A DNA stretch of 64,000 nucleotides from Saccharopolyspora erythraea NRRL 2338 (GCF_000062885.1 NC_009142.1:7801584-7865583); one strand, 5' to 3'. Numbered from the stretch's first letter, positions 25,283 to 32,954 are shown. Made by a program: numbers and translations. Notes: a model not told the origin generated them from the sequence alone.

Positions 25283-25315
25283 GGGACGTTCCCAGGACGG
25301 ATTGGGACGTTACCC
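25283..25315. promoter_or_regulatory. Paired GGGACGTT(A)CCC sites upstream of the XRE gene
   Basis: GGGACGTTCCC at 25283-25293 and GGGACGTTACCC at 25304-25315 lie 21 bp apart start to start, on one face of the helix. A weaker relative, GGGAGCGTCCC, is at 25352. The first site begins 19 bp from the regulator's start codon. Autoregulation is the likely purpose. Confidence 0.65.
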
Positions 25316-25460
25316 GGTCGATCAGAACGTCTTCAAGATCCCTGCAAAGGCCGTGGGAGCGTCCCGCGAATTGCCGTGAACTAGAGCCATCCCAGGAGAA
25401 ACCAACTCCAACAACCGGCGCCCTCCAGGGCAACGGCGGAGAGAGCTTAAGGAGATGGCG

Positions 25461-25661
25461 ATGGCCAAGAGTCCGATTCCGATGATGAAGACCGGCGGCG
25501 GTCTTCTACCGAAGTTCGTTGGCGCGCTGCTCACGCTGGCGTTCCTCGCCATGGTGATCAAGCAGCCCGCCGCCGCGGCCGAGATGCTGACCGGCGCGGG
25601 CGCGGCACTCGGCGCGGCGGTGGAAGGGCTCATGAGCTTCCTGCTGCAGCTCGGAAAGTAG
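25461..25661 (+). CDS. Small single-pass membrane protein
   Basis: A 66-residue hydrophobic protein: short basic N-terminus (MAKSPIPMMKTGG), a transmembrane helix (FVGALLTLAFLAMVI), a Pro-Ala turn and a second amphipathic stretch. Start at 25461 is preferred over ATG 25455 because AAGGAG ends directly before 25455, giving the correct six-base spacing to 25461. It converges on the GntR gene. Small membrane genes like this are common on AICEs; the role is unknown. Confidence 0.7.
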   Translation: MAKSPIPMMKTGGGLLPKFVGALLTLAFLAMVIKQPAAAAEMLTGAGAALGAAVEGLMSFLLQLGK

Positions 25662-25684
25662 AGAGCGCTCATGGCGAAGTCCTG

Positions 25685-26074
25685 CTACGTCGTGTCGCTC
25701 CCCGACCGTTCGGCGAGCATTGCCAGGCGGGCTTCGAGGTCGGCCAGCTCAGCGCTGACGCGGTCGACCTCGACCCGGAGGCCGACGACGGCTTGGCGAA
25801 CGGCGTTGATCTCCCCTGCGACGTCGACGTCTTCCGTGCGATCACGGACCTGCGCGCCAACGTGCCGCTTGATCGTCACGAGGCCCGCGTCTCGCACCAG
25901 CTTCACCGCGGCGATCGCCGTGTTCACCGCCACGTCGTAGTGATCGGCGAGCTGGCGATACGGCGGCAGTGAAGCGCCAGGAGCGAACTCGTCAGCCTCG
26001 ATCCGAGCGATCAGGTCATCGGCGACACGTCGGCTAGCTGGGCGTTTGTCTTCGGACTCAGCGCTCGCACTCAC
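25685..26074 (-). CDS. GntR-family regulator, KorSA-like
   Basis: This 129-residue protein is a GntR winged helix without a large ligand domain (VADDLIARIEADEFAPGASLPPYRQLADHYDV..., residues 12-75), followed by a coiled-coil tail (LRVEVDRVSAELADLEARLAML). KorSA-type proteins on AICEs repress replication and transfer genes and themselves. The gene is divergent from the long rightward gene run; ATGTCT-type palindromes fill the 110-bp interval and overlap its promoter. The start is GTG 26074. Confidence 0.88.
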   Translation of the reverse strand: MSASAESEDKRPASRRVADDLIARIEADEFAPGASLPPYRQLADHYDVAVNTAIAAVKLVRDAGLVTIKRHVGAQVRDRTEDVDVAGEINAVRQAVVGLRVEVDRVSAELADLEARLAMLAERSGSDTT

Positions 26075-26092
26075 GTGATCAGCCTACCCAAA

Positions 26093-26168
26093 ACGTCTTG
26101 AGACATCCGGTTGACAAGGCCACCCCCAACCCTTAATGTCTCAACACATCAAGGATGTCTCAAGACAT
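26093..26168. promoter_or_regulatory. Three ATGTCT(T/C)(G/A)AGACAT operators and a -35/-10 promoter
   Basis: The sites are ACGTCTTGAGACAT (26093-26106), ATGTCTCAACACAT (26136-26149) and ATGTCTCAAGACAT (26155-26168). TTGACA at 26111-26116 and TAATGT at 26134-26139, separated by 17 bp, form a good promoter for the rightward genes. The second site covers the -10 box. This is typical of KorSA-like repression. Confidence 0.85.
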
Positions 26169-26187
26169 CAGAGCTTAGGAGAACGAC

Positions 26188-26481
26188 ATGGAGTACCTGG
26201 ACTTCGAGCCGTCGGCAGATGAGCTGGCGACCTGCGAGGCAGAGCTGGAGGACTGGGAGCGGCTGGCCGTACGGGACTACTGGGCCGCGGTCATCGCCGA
26301 AGAGTTGGGAGCCCCCGAGCCGCAGGCTCGGCCGTCGGTGTGGCGGTCGATGGGCCCGGGCGAGCGGGAGCGCTTGCGCCGCACCGCGCGGCGGGCGGCC
26401 AACACCACGCTGCGACTGGTGGCCGACAACGTCGCGGTCGAGCAGGGCTCGGCAGCTCCCAACTTCGGGGAGGCGGCGTGA
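26188..26481 (+). CDS. Hypothetical protein, first gene of the rightward run
   Basis: This 97-residue protein is acidic at its start (MEYLDFEPSADELATCEAELEDWERL) and helical in the second half, with an Arg-rich stretch (GERERLRRTARRAAN). AGGAGAAC precedes the ATG. Its stop overlaps the next ATG, so translation is coupled. It is directly downstream of the GntR operator array. No known family. Confidence 0.65.
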   Translation: MEYLDFEPSADELATCEAELEDWERLAVRDYWAAVIAEELGAPEPQARPSVWRSMGPGERERLRRTARRAANTTLRLVADNVAVEQGSAAPNFGEAA

Positions 26482-26696
26482 TGGCCGGCCTCGAGCCTGT
26501 CGACATCACGGCGCTGACACGGACGTCGATTCCGCTGGAGGCGGTGAACCGCTTCAACGGCGGAACGGTGTGGAGCACGTGGGGACAGTTCCACCTCGCT
26601 CCGTGCGACTGCCACAGCCTCTACTGGTCTGACCGCGACGTCTTCTACGTCCGCGACGGGGAGTTCTACGCGTGCCCGCTGTGGGGGACCGAGTGA
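26481..26696 (+). CDS. Hypothetical 71-residue protein
   Basis: The frame begins MAGLEPVDITALTRTSIPLE, with Trp/Tyr-rich strands (TVWSTWGQFHLAP, YWSDRDVFYV) and a Cys pair (APCDCHS ... YACP) that could bind a metal. It starts in the stop of the previous gene and ends overlapping the next gene's ATG, so the three are coupled. No family recognised. Confidence 0.6.
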   Translation: MAGLEPVDITALTRTSIPLEAVNRFNGGTVWSTWGQFHLAPCDCHSLYWSDRDVFYVRDGEFYACPLWGTE

Positions 26697-27133
26697 TGGC
26701 GCGGCAGTGGCCGATCGTCAAGACGGTGCTGTGGGACGGCACGTGGGAGTTCTGCCACGGCCACCTCGACGGGCTGCCGGTGTTCGCCTGGCGCGGTCGC
26801 CCTTGCTCGGTCCCGTCCCGGCTCGAGCTGGCCACCCGCCGCCAGCTCCGGCAGATGGGCCTGTGCCCCGGTGGGGCGGATCCGGTGGCGCTGCTGCGGT
26901 TCCGCCACCGCCAGCCCTACCGGCGCGAAGAGCTTGCCGAGCTGTTCCGCATCGACCTGGCCAAGCCCAAGCGCACCGCCACCCCCGCGCAGCGGGAAGC
27001 GATCGAGCGGGCGCTGACCGCCCGTCGTACGTGCCCGACCTGCCCGCCCGGGCAGCAGGTCAAGCCCTACTACCTGCCGACCTCGGCCGGGCAGTGCTGG
27101 GACTGCTACCTGCCCGACACCGCCGCGGCCTGA
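26696..27133 (+). CDS. RRQRL-motif zinc-ribbon protein
   Basis: 145 residues from ATG 26696. The middle has TRRQLRQMGLCPGGADPVALLRF, the RRQ-L-x-x-GL signature of a small AICE and Streptomyces family. The C-terminus carries two CxxC pairs (TCPTCPP and QCWDCY), a likely zinc ribbon. Its biochemical role is unknown, but the gene is usually close to transfer genes of these elements. Coupled to the gene before by a one-base overlap. Confidence 0.75.
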   Translation: MARQWPIVKTVLWDGTWEFCHGHLDGLPVFAWRGRPCSVPSRLELATRRQLRQMGLCPGGADPVALLRFRHRQPYRREELAELFRIDLAKPKRTATPAQREAIERALTARRTCPTCPPGQQVKPYYLPTSAGQCWDCYLPDTAAA

Positions 27134-27182
27134 CGAACCACACAGCACCAACACGACCCATCGCATCAGGAGAACGAGCGTC

Positions 27183-27362
27183 ATGTCCGAGCCCCGCATC
27201 CAGATCGGCGGCAAGACCTACACCAGCGAGAACTGGCACGAGATCGCCGAGGACCCGAACGTCACCCCGGCCAACGGGCAGGTCGTCAACGTCGCCCACG
27301 GCGACAACCACGGCATCCAGGCCGGCGCCATCCACGGCGGCATCACCTTCAACCGCAACTGA
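27183..27362 (+). CDS. Hypothetical 59-residue protein
   Basis: Short reading frame MSEPRIQIGGKTYTSENWHE... with several HG/NHG turns (VNVAHGDNHGIQAGAIHGGITF). AGGAGAACG upstream makes a strong ribosome-binding site. It is followed 18 bp later by the first of three 86-residue paralogues. Beta-rich, soluble; no family known to me. Confidence 0.6.
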   Translation: MSEPRIQIGGKTYTSENWHEIAEDPNVTPANGQVVNVAHGDNHGIQAGAIHGGITFNRN

Positions 27363-27380
27363 CCCTCAGGGAGAGATTTC

Positions 27381-27641
27381 GTGTCCAGCATCGACGACAT
27401 CCGCAGCGTGCTGTCGCAGGCCAACCTCCAGTCCGGCGAGGTGATGGCCACCCTCGTCGAGTCCCAGCGCCACATCGAGGCCCTGGCCAACATGGTCGCC
27501 ACCGTCACCCAGGGCTCGGACAACGAGCTGGTGCAGCGGGCCCTGGCCACCTTCGGCCTCGCCCGGACCCAGCTCTCCGAGGTCGTCGGCGTCATCCACG
27601 ACGGAACCGACCACCTCAGCAACTACCAGCAGACCCTCTGA
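27381..27641 (+). CDS. 86-residue helical paralogue 1
   Basis: First of three equal-length paralogues. It reads MSSIDDIRSVLSQANLQSGE, helical throughout, ending LSNYQQTL. A break near residues 43-52 (TQGSDNELV) separates two helices, so the fold is probably a helical hairpin, like WXG100 proteins in outline but without the WXG tryptophan. The start is GTG with GGGAGAGA upstream. No enzyme motif. It is about 22-30% identical by eye to the other two copies. Confidence 0.75.
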   Translation: MSSIDDIRSVLSQANLQSGEVMATLVESQRHIEALANMVATVTQGSDNELVQRALATFGLARTQLSEVVGVIHDGTDHLSNYQQTL

Positions 27642-27687
27642 CCCCGTTCCCCCAGCACACCAACCCCTTCTTCAGGAGGAAGCCGTC

Positions 27688-27948
27688 ATGGCCGGTATCG
27701 AAGACGTCCGCGCGAACCTGTCCGCCGCCACCACCCAGGCCAGCGAAGCGCTCTACGCGCTCAAGCAGGCCGCGCTGACCATCAACGAGGTCCAGCGCGT
27801 GCTCGACGACACCGTGGCCAGCAGCGCCCGGGAGTCGGCCCAGCACGCCATCAGCGCGTTCCACCAGGCGTTCAGCCAGGCCGAACAGGCCCAGGAGCTG
27901 GTGATCTCCGGCAGGGACTCGATCGACACCTACGCCGCCCAGCTCTAA
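27688..27948 (+). CDS. 86-residue helical paralogue 2
   Basis: Second copy, MAGIEDVRANLSAATTQASE..., ending DTYAAQL. The aligned positions include I4, VR at 7-8, an Ala-rich first helix, a Ser-rich break near 45 and a final Y-x-x-QL. AGGAGG seven bases before the ATG. It is the most Ala/Gln-rich of the three. The copies follow one another at 46- and 53-bp gaps, each with its own ribosome-binding site, so they may be made in similar amounts and form a mixed complex. Confidence 0.75.
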   Translation: MAGIEDVRANLSAATTQASEALYALKQAALTINEVQRVLDDTVASSARESAQHAISAFHQAFSQAEQAQELVISGRDSIDTYAAQL

Positions 27949-28001
27949 CCCCACCCGCACATCCACCCGCTCTGTCGAGAACGCGAGGAGAACGAACCGC
28001 A

Positions 28002-28262
28002 ATGTCGAGCATCGAACAGGTCCGCGCCGCCATGCAGTCCGCCACCTACCGCACCGAACAGGTCGTGGCCGCGCTGCAGTCCTCCGCGCTGGAGCTGGAC
28101 CAGATCGACGCCCTGCTGCAGAACGTCGGCCAGGGCAGCAGCAACGAGCACTACAACCGCGGCGCGCTGGCGCTGATCCAGGCCACCGAACCGCTGCGGC
28201 AGGCCCTGGAGCTGGTGCGCACCGGCGAGACCGACCTCAACACCTACGCCGCCCAGATCTAG
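28002..28262 (+). CDS. 86-residue helical paralogue 3
   Basis: Third copy, MSSIEQVRAAMQSATYRTEQ..., ending NTYAAQI, with a GQGSSNEHYNRG break between two long helices. The C-terminal helix (EPLRQALELVRTGETDL) resembles copy 2 (EQAQELVISGRDSI). A perfect ribosome-binding site (GAGGAG) is upstream. The RapZ-like gene follows after 34 bp. The function is unknown for all three. Confidence 0.75.
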   Translation: MSSIEQVRAAMQSATYRTEQVVAALQSSALELDQIDALLQNVGQGSSNEHYNRGALALIQATEPLRQALELVRTGETDLNTYAAQI

Positions 28263-28296
28263 CCGCCCGCCTGCGAGTCCGAAAGGGACCACCACC

Positions 28297-28686
28297 GTGA
28301 TCCAGCTCGCCATTACCAGCTTCGGCTACCTCCACGGCCCCGCGCCGGAGGCCACCGCCGTCATCGACCTGCGCAACCACCTGCGCGACCCCCACGTCGA
28401 CCCCGCCTTCCGCCAGCTCACCGGCTTCGACCTCGCCGTGCACGACAAGGTCCTGGCCGCGCCCGGCGCCGCCAATATGCGCGTAGCCCTGGCGGAGTTG
28501 GCCGCCGCCCTGCTCCACACCGGGAGCGAAAAGCTCGTGACCATCGCCCTGGGCTGCGCCGGCGGACGCCACCGCTCCGTCGTGCTGGCCAACGACCTGG
28601 CCAACGTCATGCGTGTCTGCGGCTGGCAGGGCGAACTCGAACACCGCGACATCGACAAGCCCGTCATCCACCGCACCACCAAGTGA
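28297..28686 (+). CDS. Free-standing RapZ C-terminal-domain-like protein
   Basis: A 129-residue protein matching only the C-terminal domain of RapZ (GlmZ RNA adaptor / ATP-binding family): DLRNHLRDPHVDP, then LGCAGGRHRSVVLANDLANVM, the glycine/HRS phosphate-binding loop, and the final HRDI. The N-terminal P-loop kinase domain of RapZ is absent. In enterobacteria this half binds RNA and sugar phosphates. Stand-alone copies are known on AICEs, but their ligand is unknown. The start is GTG. Confidence 0.82.
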   Translation: MIQLAITSFGYLHGPAPEATAVIDLRNHLRDPHVDPAFRQLTGFDLAVHDKVLAAPGAANMRVALAELAAALLHTGSEKLVTIALGCAGGRHRSVVLANDLANVMRVCGWQGELEHRDIDKPVIHRTTK

Positions 28687-28700
28687 GAGGAGCACATCCG

Positions 28701-28886
28701 ATGAGCCTGAGGAGTCGGAACTGGGACCGCTCGCCCGAAACCGAGGGTGACCGCCGCTTCCACGACCTGCGCGACAGCGGCTACACCGGCCCGATCGACC
28801 AGGACGGAAACCCCGTCACCAGCGGCCGGGACGCCGACATCCTCCGCCGCATGGCCGAGGAACGCGGCGAAACCGTCGACTGGTGA
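28701..28886 (+). CDS. Hypothetical 61-residue charged protein
   Basis: Sequence MSLRSRNWDRSPETEGDRRF... with many Arg/Asp/Glu residues and the stretch GYTGPIDQDGNPVTSGRDADILRRM. Ribosome-binding site GAGAGGAG 11 bases before the ATG. An upstream ATG at 28683 is less well placed. Soluble, probably mostly disordered with one C-terminal helix; no family known. Confidence 0.6.
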   Translation: MSLRSRNWDRSPETEGDRRFHDLRDSGYTGPIDQDGNPVTSGRDADILRRMAEERGETVDW

Positions 28887-28976
28887 CCCCGCCCCGGCCC
28901 GGCAGCCGCAACCACCACGAAGCACCTGCCGGGCCGGGCTCCCCACTGATCCTTCGAATCTGCAAGGAGAAGCCCG

Positions 28977-29303
28977 ATGCTAGACCCCGAGACCGGCGAC
29001 GTGACGGTCACGATCCCCGCTGACCTCGCGGCCAAGCTGAGCGGCGCCTACGAGGCGTGGCGCGCCGCCCTCGACGACGTCGACGCCAGCGGCGTCGACA
29101 CGGACCCAACCCATCTGGCTGCCCTGTGGCGGGCCCGCTCGCGTACCGAGCTGGCTCTCGCCGATGTCTACGGCGAGTTGGCCTACTCCGTCGGCCCGTT
29201 CGTGCCCCTGATCAATGCGGTGTTTCGCGGCGTCGACGCCTGCCGAGGCGCCGCCGACCGCTACGTCGGGATCGCCGAACGCCTCGAAGGGAGGGCGTCG
29301 TGA
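28977..29303 (+). CDS. Hypothetical helical protein
   Basis: This 108-residue protein is mainly alpha-helical (DLAAKLSGAYEAWRAALDDVDA; VDACRGAADRYVGIAERLEG), with DVTVTIPADLAAKL at its N-terminus. AAGGAGAAG precedes the ATG. The stop overlaps the next gene's GTG by four bases, so they are coupled. It precedes three membrane-linked genes ending in traB, which suggests a transfer-related accessory role by position only. Confidence 0.6.
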   Translation: MLDPETGDVTVTIPADLAAKLSGAYEAWRAALDDVDASGVDTDPTHLAALWRARSRTELALADVYGELAYSVGPFVPLINAVFRGVDACRGAADRYVGIAERLEGRAS

Positions 29304-29533
29304 ATCGCGTCTTCTCGATGCTGCGAGTCGCGGTCCGCTTCACGGGCTGGGTGGCGGTCCCGGTGCTGCTGCTGGTGGCGCTGTCGCTGCTGTCCGGCGT
29401 GGTGCGCACGACCGCCCTGGGCGCCTTCTGTGTGGTCGTGGCGCTCAAGGCCGCGATGACCGTGCTCGACCTGGTCGGCGAGTACGCCCCGAACCCCCGT
29501 TACGGCTTCCGATTGGAGGTGACCGGTCGATGA
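29300..29533 (+). CDS. Small two-helix membrane protein
   Basis: About 77 residues, start GTG overlapping the previous stop. Two hydrophobic segments (FTGWVAVPVLLLVALSLLSGVV and ALGAFCVVVALKAAMTVLDLV) with short cytosolic ends. Its stop overlaps the next ATG, so it is co-translated with the 283-residue membrane protein and traB. Pore-forming partners of TraB are often encoded in this position on AICEs; this is a candidate, not shown. Confidence 0.65.
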   Translation: MNRVFSMLRVAVRFTGWVAVPVLLLVALSLLSGVVRTTALGAFCVVVALKAAMTVLDLVGEYAPNPRYGFRLEVTGR

Positions 29534-30381
29534 CCGCGGCGAAGAGTGCCTACCCAGTGCCGGTGGACGAGCTGCTGCCGCAGGCCCGCCAGCTCGCCGA
29601 CGACCTGGGCACGATCCCGCCCCGCAACCGGCTGATGTCCGAGCTGAAGATCGGGGCACCGAAGGCCAACGCACTGCTGGACAAGCTCAAGGCCGACCCG
29701 GACCCGGCCACGGCCCGTCCGGCGGGTCTGCACCTGGTGGCTGAGGGCCGGGCTCTGCCCGAGTCGACGACCGAGCCGGACCCGGTCAGCGACGCCCCTG
29801 CCGAGCCTGCCGCACCGACCCCGTCGGTTCCGGGGGCGGACCCGGCCACGGTCGAGGCGCACACCCCGGCGGCGGAGGGGTCGTCGGAGCAGGTCACTGC
29901 GCCCGCAGACCCGGGCACGCCCCCGGGCGAGGTCCGGGAGCGCAAGGCGGTGTCGACGTGGCCGGTGCTGCTGCTGGCGCTGCCGGCGTTCGTGGCGATC
30001 TGGTCGGGCTGGGTGGGCCTGGGCGGGCTCACCGGGTTCGGGATCGTGCACCCGCTTCCGGGGATCTGGGACGAGTTCGAACTCAACACCGCGATCACGC
30101 TGCCGATCGGGGTGGAGACCTACGCCGCCTACGCCCTGCGGGTCTGGCTCTCCGGGCAGGTCCCGGCGCGAGCCCGCCACTTCGCGAAGGTCTCCGCGCT
30201 GGGCTCGCTGGCCCTGGGCGCGCTCGGACAGATCGCCTACCACCTGATGACCGCGGCAGGCATGACCGCCGCCCCGTGGTGGATCACCACCATCGTCGCC
30301 TGCCTTCCCGTGGCCGTGCTCGGCATGGGCGCCGCCCTGACCCACCTGCTGCACACCCCCGACCTGGAGGTGACCCGATGA
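29530..30381 (+). CDS. HTH-plus-membrane protein upstream of traB
   Basis: This 283-residue protein begins with a small helix-turn-helix-like region (LADDLGTIPPRNRLMSELKIGAPKANALLDKL), followed by 80 residues of Pro/Ala-rich linker and four hydrophobic segments (VLLLALPAFVAIWSGWVG; FELNTAITLPIGVETYAAYAL; SALGSLALGALGQIAYHLM; IVACLPVAVLGMGAALTHLL). Proteins of this layout sit directly before traB on many AICEs and are named as spread or accessory proteins. Start and stop overlap both neighbours (ATGA). It probably works with TraB at the membrane. Confidence 0.75.
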   Translation: MTAAKSAYPVPVDELLPQARQLADDLGTIPPRNRLMSELKIGAPKANALLDKLKADPDPATARPAGLHLVAEGRALPESTTEPDPVSDAPAEPAAPTPSVPGADPATVEAHTPAAEGSSEQVTAPADPGTPPGEVRERKAVSTWPVLLLALPAFVAIWSGWVGLGGLTGFGIVHPLPGIWDEFELNTAITLPIGVETYAAYALRVWLSGQVPARARHFAKVSALGSLALGALGQIAYHLMTAAGMTAAPWWITTIVACLPVAVLGMGAALTHLLHTPDLEVTR

Positions 30382-32558
30382 CCACCCACGACCACGAGCC
30401 CCAGCACACCCCCGAGGTCACCGAACCCGACACCGAGGCGCAGGTGTTCCACCTGCCCGTCGAACGCGCCGAGCCCGCCGACACCGCAGGTGCCGGTGAG
30501 GGTGAGGGTGAGGTGATCGAGGGCGAGATCGTCGAGCCGCCCCAGGTTGACCAGCCCGAGCCCCGCGGCACCGGGTCCGCGCTGGCGCGGACGGAGAAGC
30601 GCGAGCCGATCCTTCCCAGTTGGGCCAAGGACTCCCAGGAGTTCGCCGACACCGCACGGTGGGCGCTGGGCTATGCCGGACATACCGCCGGGTTTCACGC
30701 GGTGCGCTGCCCGGTCTACATCGCCCGCATCATCGCCCGGGTGCCGCAGGGCACGCTGCGGCTGCTGCGCGGGCTGGCTCGATGGTTGACCGACGCCGAA
30801 GGCCGCCCGGTGCGCAACGCCGCGGCCCGTCGCGAGGACGCCACGGAGTACCTGAAGCTGTCCACGCAGCGCGACGGGCGGATCCGCTCCCGCGCGGTCC
30901 TCACGGCCGGGCTGGGGGCGGCCGGCATCGCGGCGTTCCTGCTCGGCCGGGCGATGCTGCCCGAGCTGGTGCAGTGGTCGATCGTGGCCGCCGCGATCGG
31001 TGGGCTGGGCTGGCTCGGTGCTCCGGCGGACAAGCCGATCGCCAGCCGGGCGATCGAGGCCACCCGGGTGCCCAAGCTGACCAGCGACGCGGTGACCCGC
31101 GCGCTGGCTGCGCTGGGGATTTCCCAGATCAACCAGGCCATGGGCAAGGGTGGGGAGGGCATCGGCTACCCGCGGCCGATCAGCCGCGATGGCAAGGGCT
31201 GGCGCGCCGACATCGACCTGCCCCACGGCGTGACCCCGGGCGACATCATGGACCGCCGCGAAAAGCTCGCGTCCGGTCTGCGGCGCCCGACCGGCTGCGT
31301 GTGGCCCGAGTCCGACAACGCCGAGCACGCCGGTCGGCTGGTGCTGTGGGTCGGTGACCAGGACATGCGCAAGGCCAAACAGTCCGCGTGGGCGCTGCGC
31401 AAGGGCGTGCAGGTCGACCTGTTCCAGCCCCAGCCGTTCGGCACCGACCAGCGCGGCCGGTGGGTCGACCTGCGGCTGATGTTCACCAGCGTCGCGATCG
31501 GCGCGATTCCCCGCATGGGCAAGACCTTCGCCCTGCGCGAGCTGCTGCTCATCGCCGCCCTGGACCCGCGCGCCGAGCTGCACACCTACGACCTCAAGGG
31601 CACCGGCGACCTCGACCCGCTGGAGAAGGTCACCCACGCCCACGGTGTCGGCGATGACGACCTGGACCTGCACCTGGCCGACATGCGGGCCGTGCGCACC
31701 GAGCTGCGGCGACGGGCCAAGCTCATCCGGCAGTTGGCCAAGCAGGGCCTCGCCCCGGAGAACAAGGTCACCCCGGAGCTGGCCTCCACGAAGTCGCTGG
31801 GCCTGCACCCGATCGTCATCGGCGTGGATGAATGCCAGGTGTGGTTCGAGCACGCCAAGTACGGCGAGGAGTTCGAAGAGATCTGCACTGACCTGGTGAA
31901 ACGGGGTCCGGCGCTGGGAATCATCATCATGCTGGCCACCCAGCGCCCGGACGCCAAGAGCCTGCCCACCGGCATCTCGGCGAACGTCTCCACCCGGTTC
32001 TGCCTGAAGGTGCAGGGCCAGACCGAAAACGACATGGTGCTGGGCACCTCGAAGTACAAGCAGGGCGTGCGGGCCACCACGTTCGCCTGGGCCGACAAGG
32101 GCATCGGTTACCTGGTCGGCGAGGGCTCCGACGCCCAGATCGTGCGCACCGTCGCCGGACTCGACGGCCCCGCCGCCGAAAAGGTCGCCGCCTACGCCCG
32201 CCACCTGCGCGAGCAGGCCGGAACCCTGTCCGGACACGCCATCGGCGAGACCGTCACGTCCGATGAGGACCACCGCCGGGACACGCTGCTGGACGACATC
32301 CTCGCCGTGACCCCGGAAACCGAGGCGAAGGTGTGGAACGAGACCACCGTGGCCCGGCTCGCCGAGCTGCGCCCCGAGGTCTACGGGAGCTGGGAAGCCG
32401 ACCAGCTCTCCGCCGCGCTCAAGCCCCACGGCATCCGAGCCAACCGTCAGGTGTGGGGCACCGACGAGAGCGGCGAGGGCCGCAACCGCCGCGGCTTCCA
32501 CCGCGACGACATCACCAAAACCGTCACTGAACGTGACCGAGGACGGGAAGCGAGCTAG
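30378..32558 (+). CDS. traB: TraB/TraSA-type FtsK-SpoIIIE DNA translocase
   Basis: A 726-residue protein with an acidic disordered N-terminus, two hydrophobic segments near residues 173-215, and an FtsK-like motor: Walker A AIPRMGKT (376-383), Walker B HPIVIGVDECQ, then ATQRPDAKSLPTGIS. The C-terminus is a winged-helix type domain that in TraB proteins recognises 8-bp repeats (TRS) in the clt site. It moves double-stranded plasmid DNA into the recipient as a hexameric ring. The start overlaps the previous gene's stop. A CTAG-rich repeat region follows. Confidence 0.93.
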   Translation: MTTHDHEPQHTPEVTEPDTEAQVFHLPVERAEPADTAGAGEGEGEVIEGEIVEPPQVDQPEPRGTGSALARTEKREPILPSWAKDSQEFADTARWALGYAGHTAGFHAVRCPVYIARIIARVPQGTLRLLRGLARWLTDAEGRPVRNAAARREDATEYLKLSTQRDGRIRSRAVLTAGLGAAGIAAFLLGRAMLPELVQWSIVAAAIGGLGWLGAPADKPIASRAIEATRVPKLTSDAVTRALAALGISQINQAMGKGGEGIGYPRPISRDGKGWRADIDLPHGVTPGDIMDRREKLASGLRRPTGCVWPESDNAEHAGRLVLWVGDQDMRKAKQSAWALRKGVQVDLFQPQPFGTDQRGRWVDLRLMFTSVAIGAIPRMGKTFALRELLLIAALDPRAELHTYDLKGTGDLDPLEKVTHAHGVGDDDLDLHLADMRAVRTELRRRAKLIRQLAKQGLAPENKVTPELASTKSLGLHPIVIGVDECQVWFEHAKYGEEFEEICTDLVKRGPALGIIIMLATQRPDAKSLPTGISANVSTRFCLKVQGQTENDMVLGTSKYKQGVRATTFAWADKGIGYLVGEGSDAQIVRTVAGLDGPAAEKVAAYARHLREQAGTLSGHAIGETVTSDEDHRRDTLLDDILAVTPETEAKVWNETTVARLAELRPEVYGSWEADQLSAALKPHGIRANRQVWGTDESGEGRNRRGFHRDDITKTVTERDRGREAS

Positions 32559-32657
32559 CCCCCGCCGGGTCGCTAGGTCTAGCGGCCGGCCCCGCTAGAC
32601 CTAGCGGCTCCGCTAGCAACCCATCTCCACCGCCACCAGCGCCCTAGTCCCTAGCGG
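32555..32657. repeat. CTAG-rich repeat cluster with a 15-bp inverted repeat after traB
   Basis: Eight CTAG tetramers lie within 100 bp. The heptamer CTAGCGG occurs five times in both orientations (32579, 32592, 32601, 32610, 32651). Arms 32571-32585 and 32592-32606 form a perfect 15-bp inverted repeat with a six-base loop. CTAG is otherwise rare in GC-rich genomes. It may be a terminator of traB, the transfer (clt) locus, or both. Confidence 0.7.
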
Positions 32658-32699
32658 CGCCTGGCCAAACACGCCCAAAAACGCCTGCTGGAGGCACCT

Positions 32700-32954
32700 T
32701 TGACCCCCGCCGACCTCGCTAACACCAGCCTGACCCTGCTCCTCGGAATGGTCACGCTCTGTTACTCGCTGGTGTGTGTGATCTGGCCGTTCAAGGACTG
32801 CCGCACCTGCCGCGGCACCGGCCGCCTCCGCTCCCCGTTCCTGCGCAGCTACCGCCTCTGCCCCGCCTGCGAAGCCACCGGCCTGCGGCTGCGCACCGGA
32901 CGCAAAGCCGTCAACGCCCTGCGCCGCGTCCACCGCCGCAACCGCGGCCACTGA
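32700..32954 (+). CDS. Small membrane protein with a zinc-ribbon-like segment
   Basis: 84 residues from TTG 32700 with GGAGG upstream. A hydrophobic helix (LTLLLGMVTLCYSLVCVIW) is followed by two CxxC pairs (DCRTCRGTGR and LCPACEATG) resembling DnaJ zinc-finger turns, then a basic tail ending RRVHRRNRGH. It may be a membrane-anchored zinc protein. Family unknown. It begins a second group of small genes after traB. Confidence 0.6.
   Translation: MTPADLANTSLTLLLGMVTLCYSLVCVIWPFKDCRTCRGTGRLRSPFLRSYRLCPACEATGLRLRTGRKAVNALRRVHRRNRGH

Noticed and set aside
30237-32501. 754-codon minus-strand frame opposite traB
   Set aside because: Shadow of traB, composition rich in Gly/Gln/Val without motifs; traB has Walker motifs.
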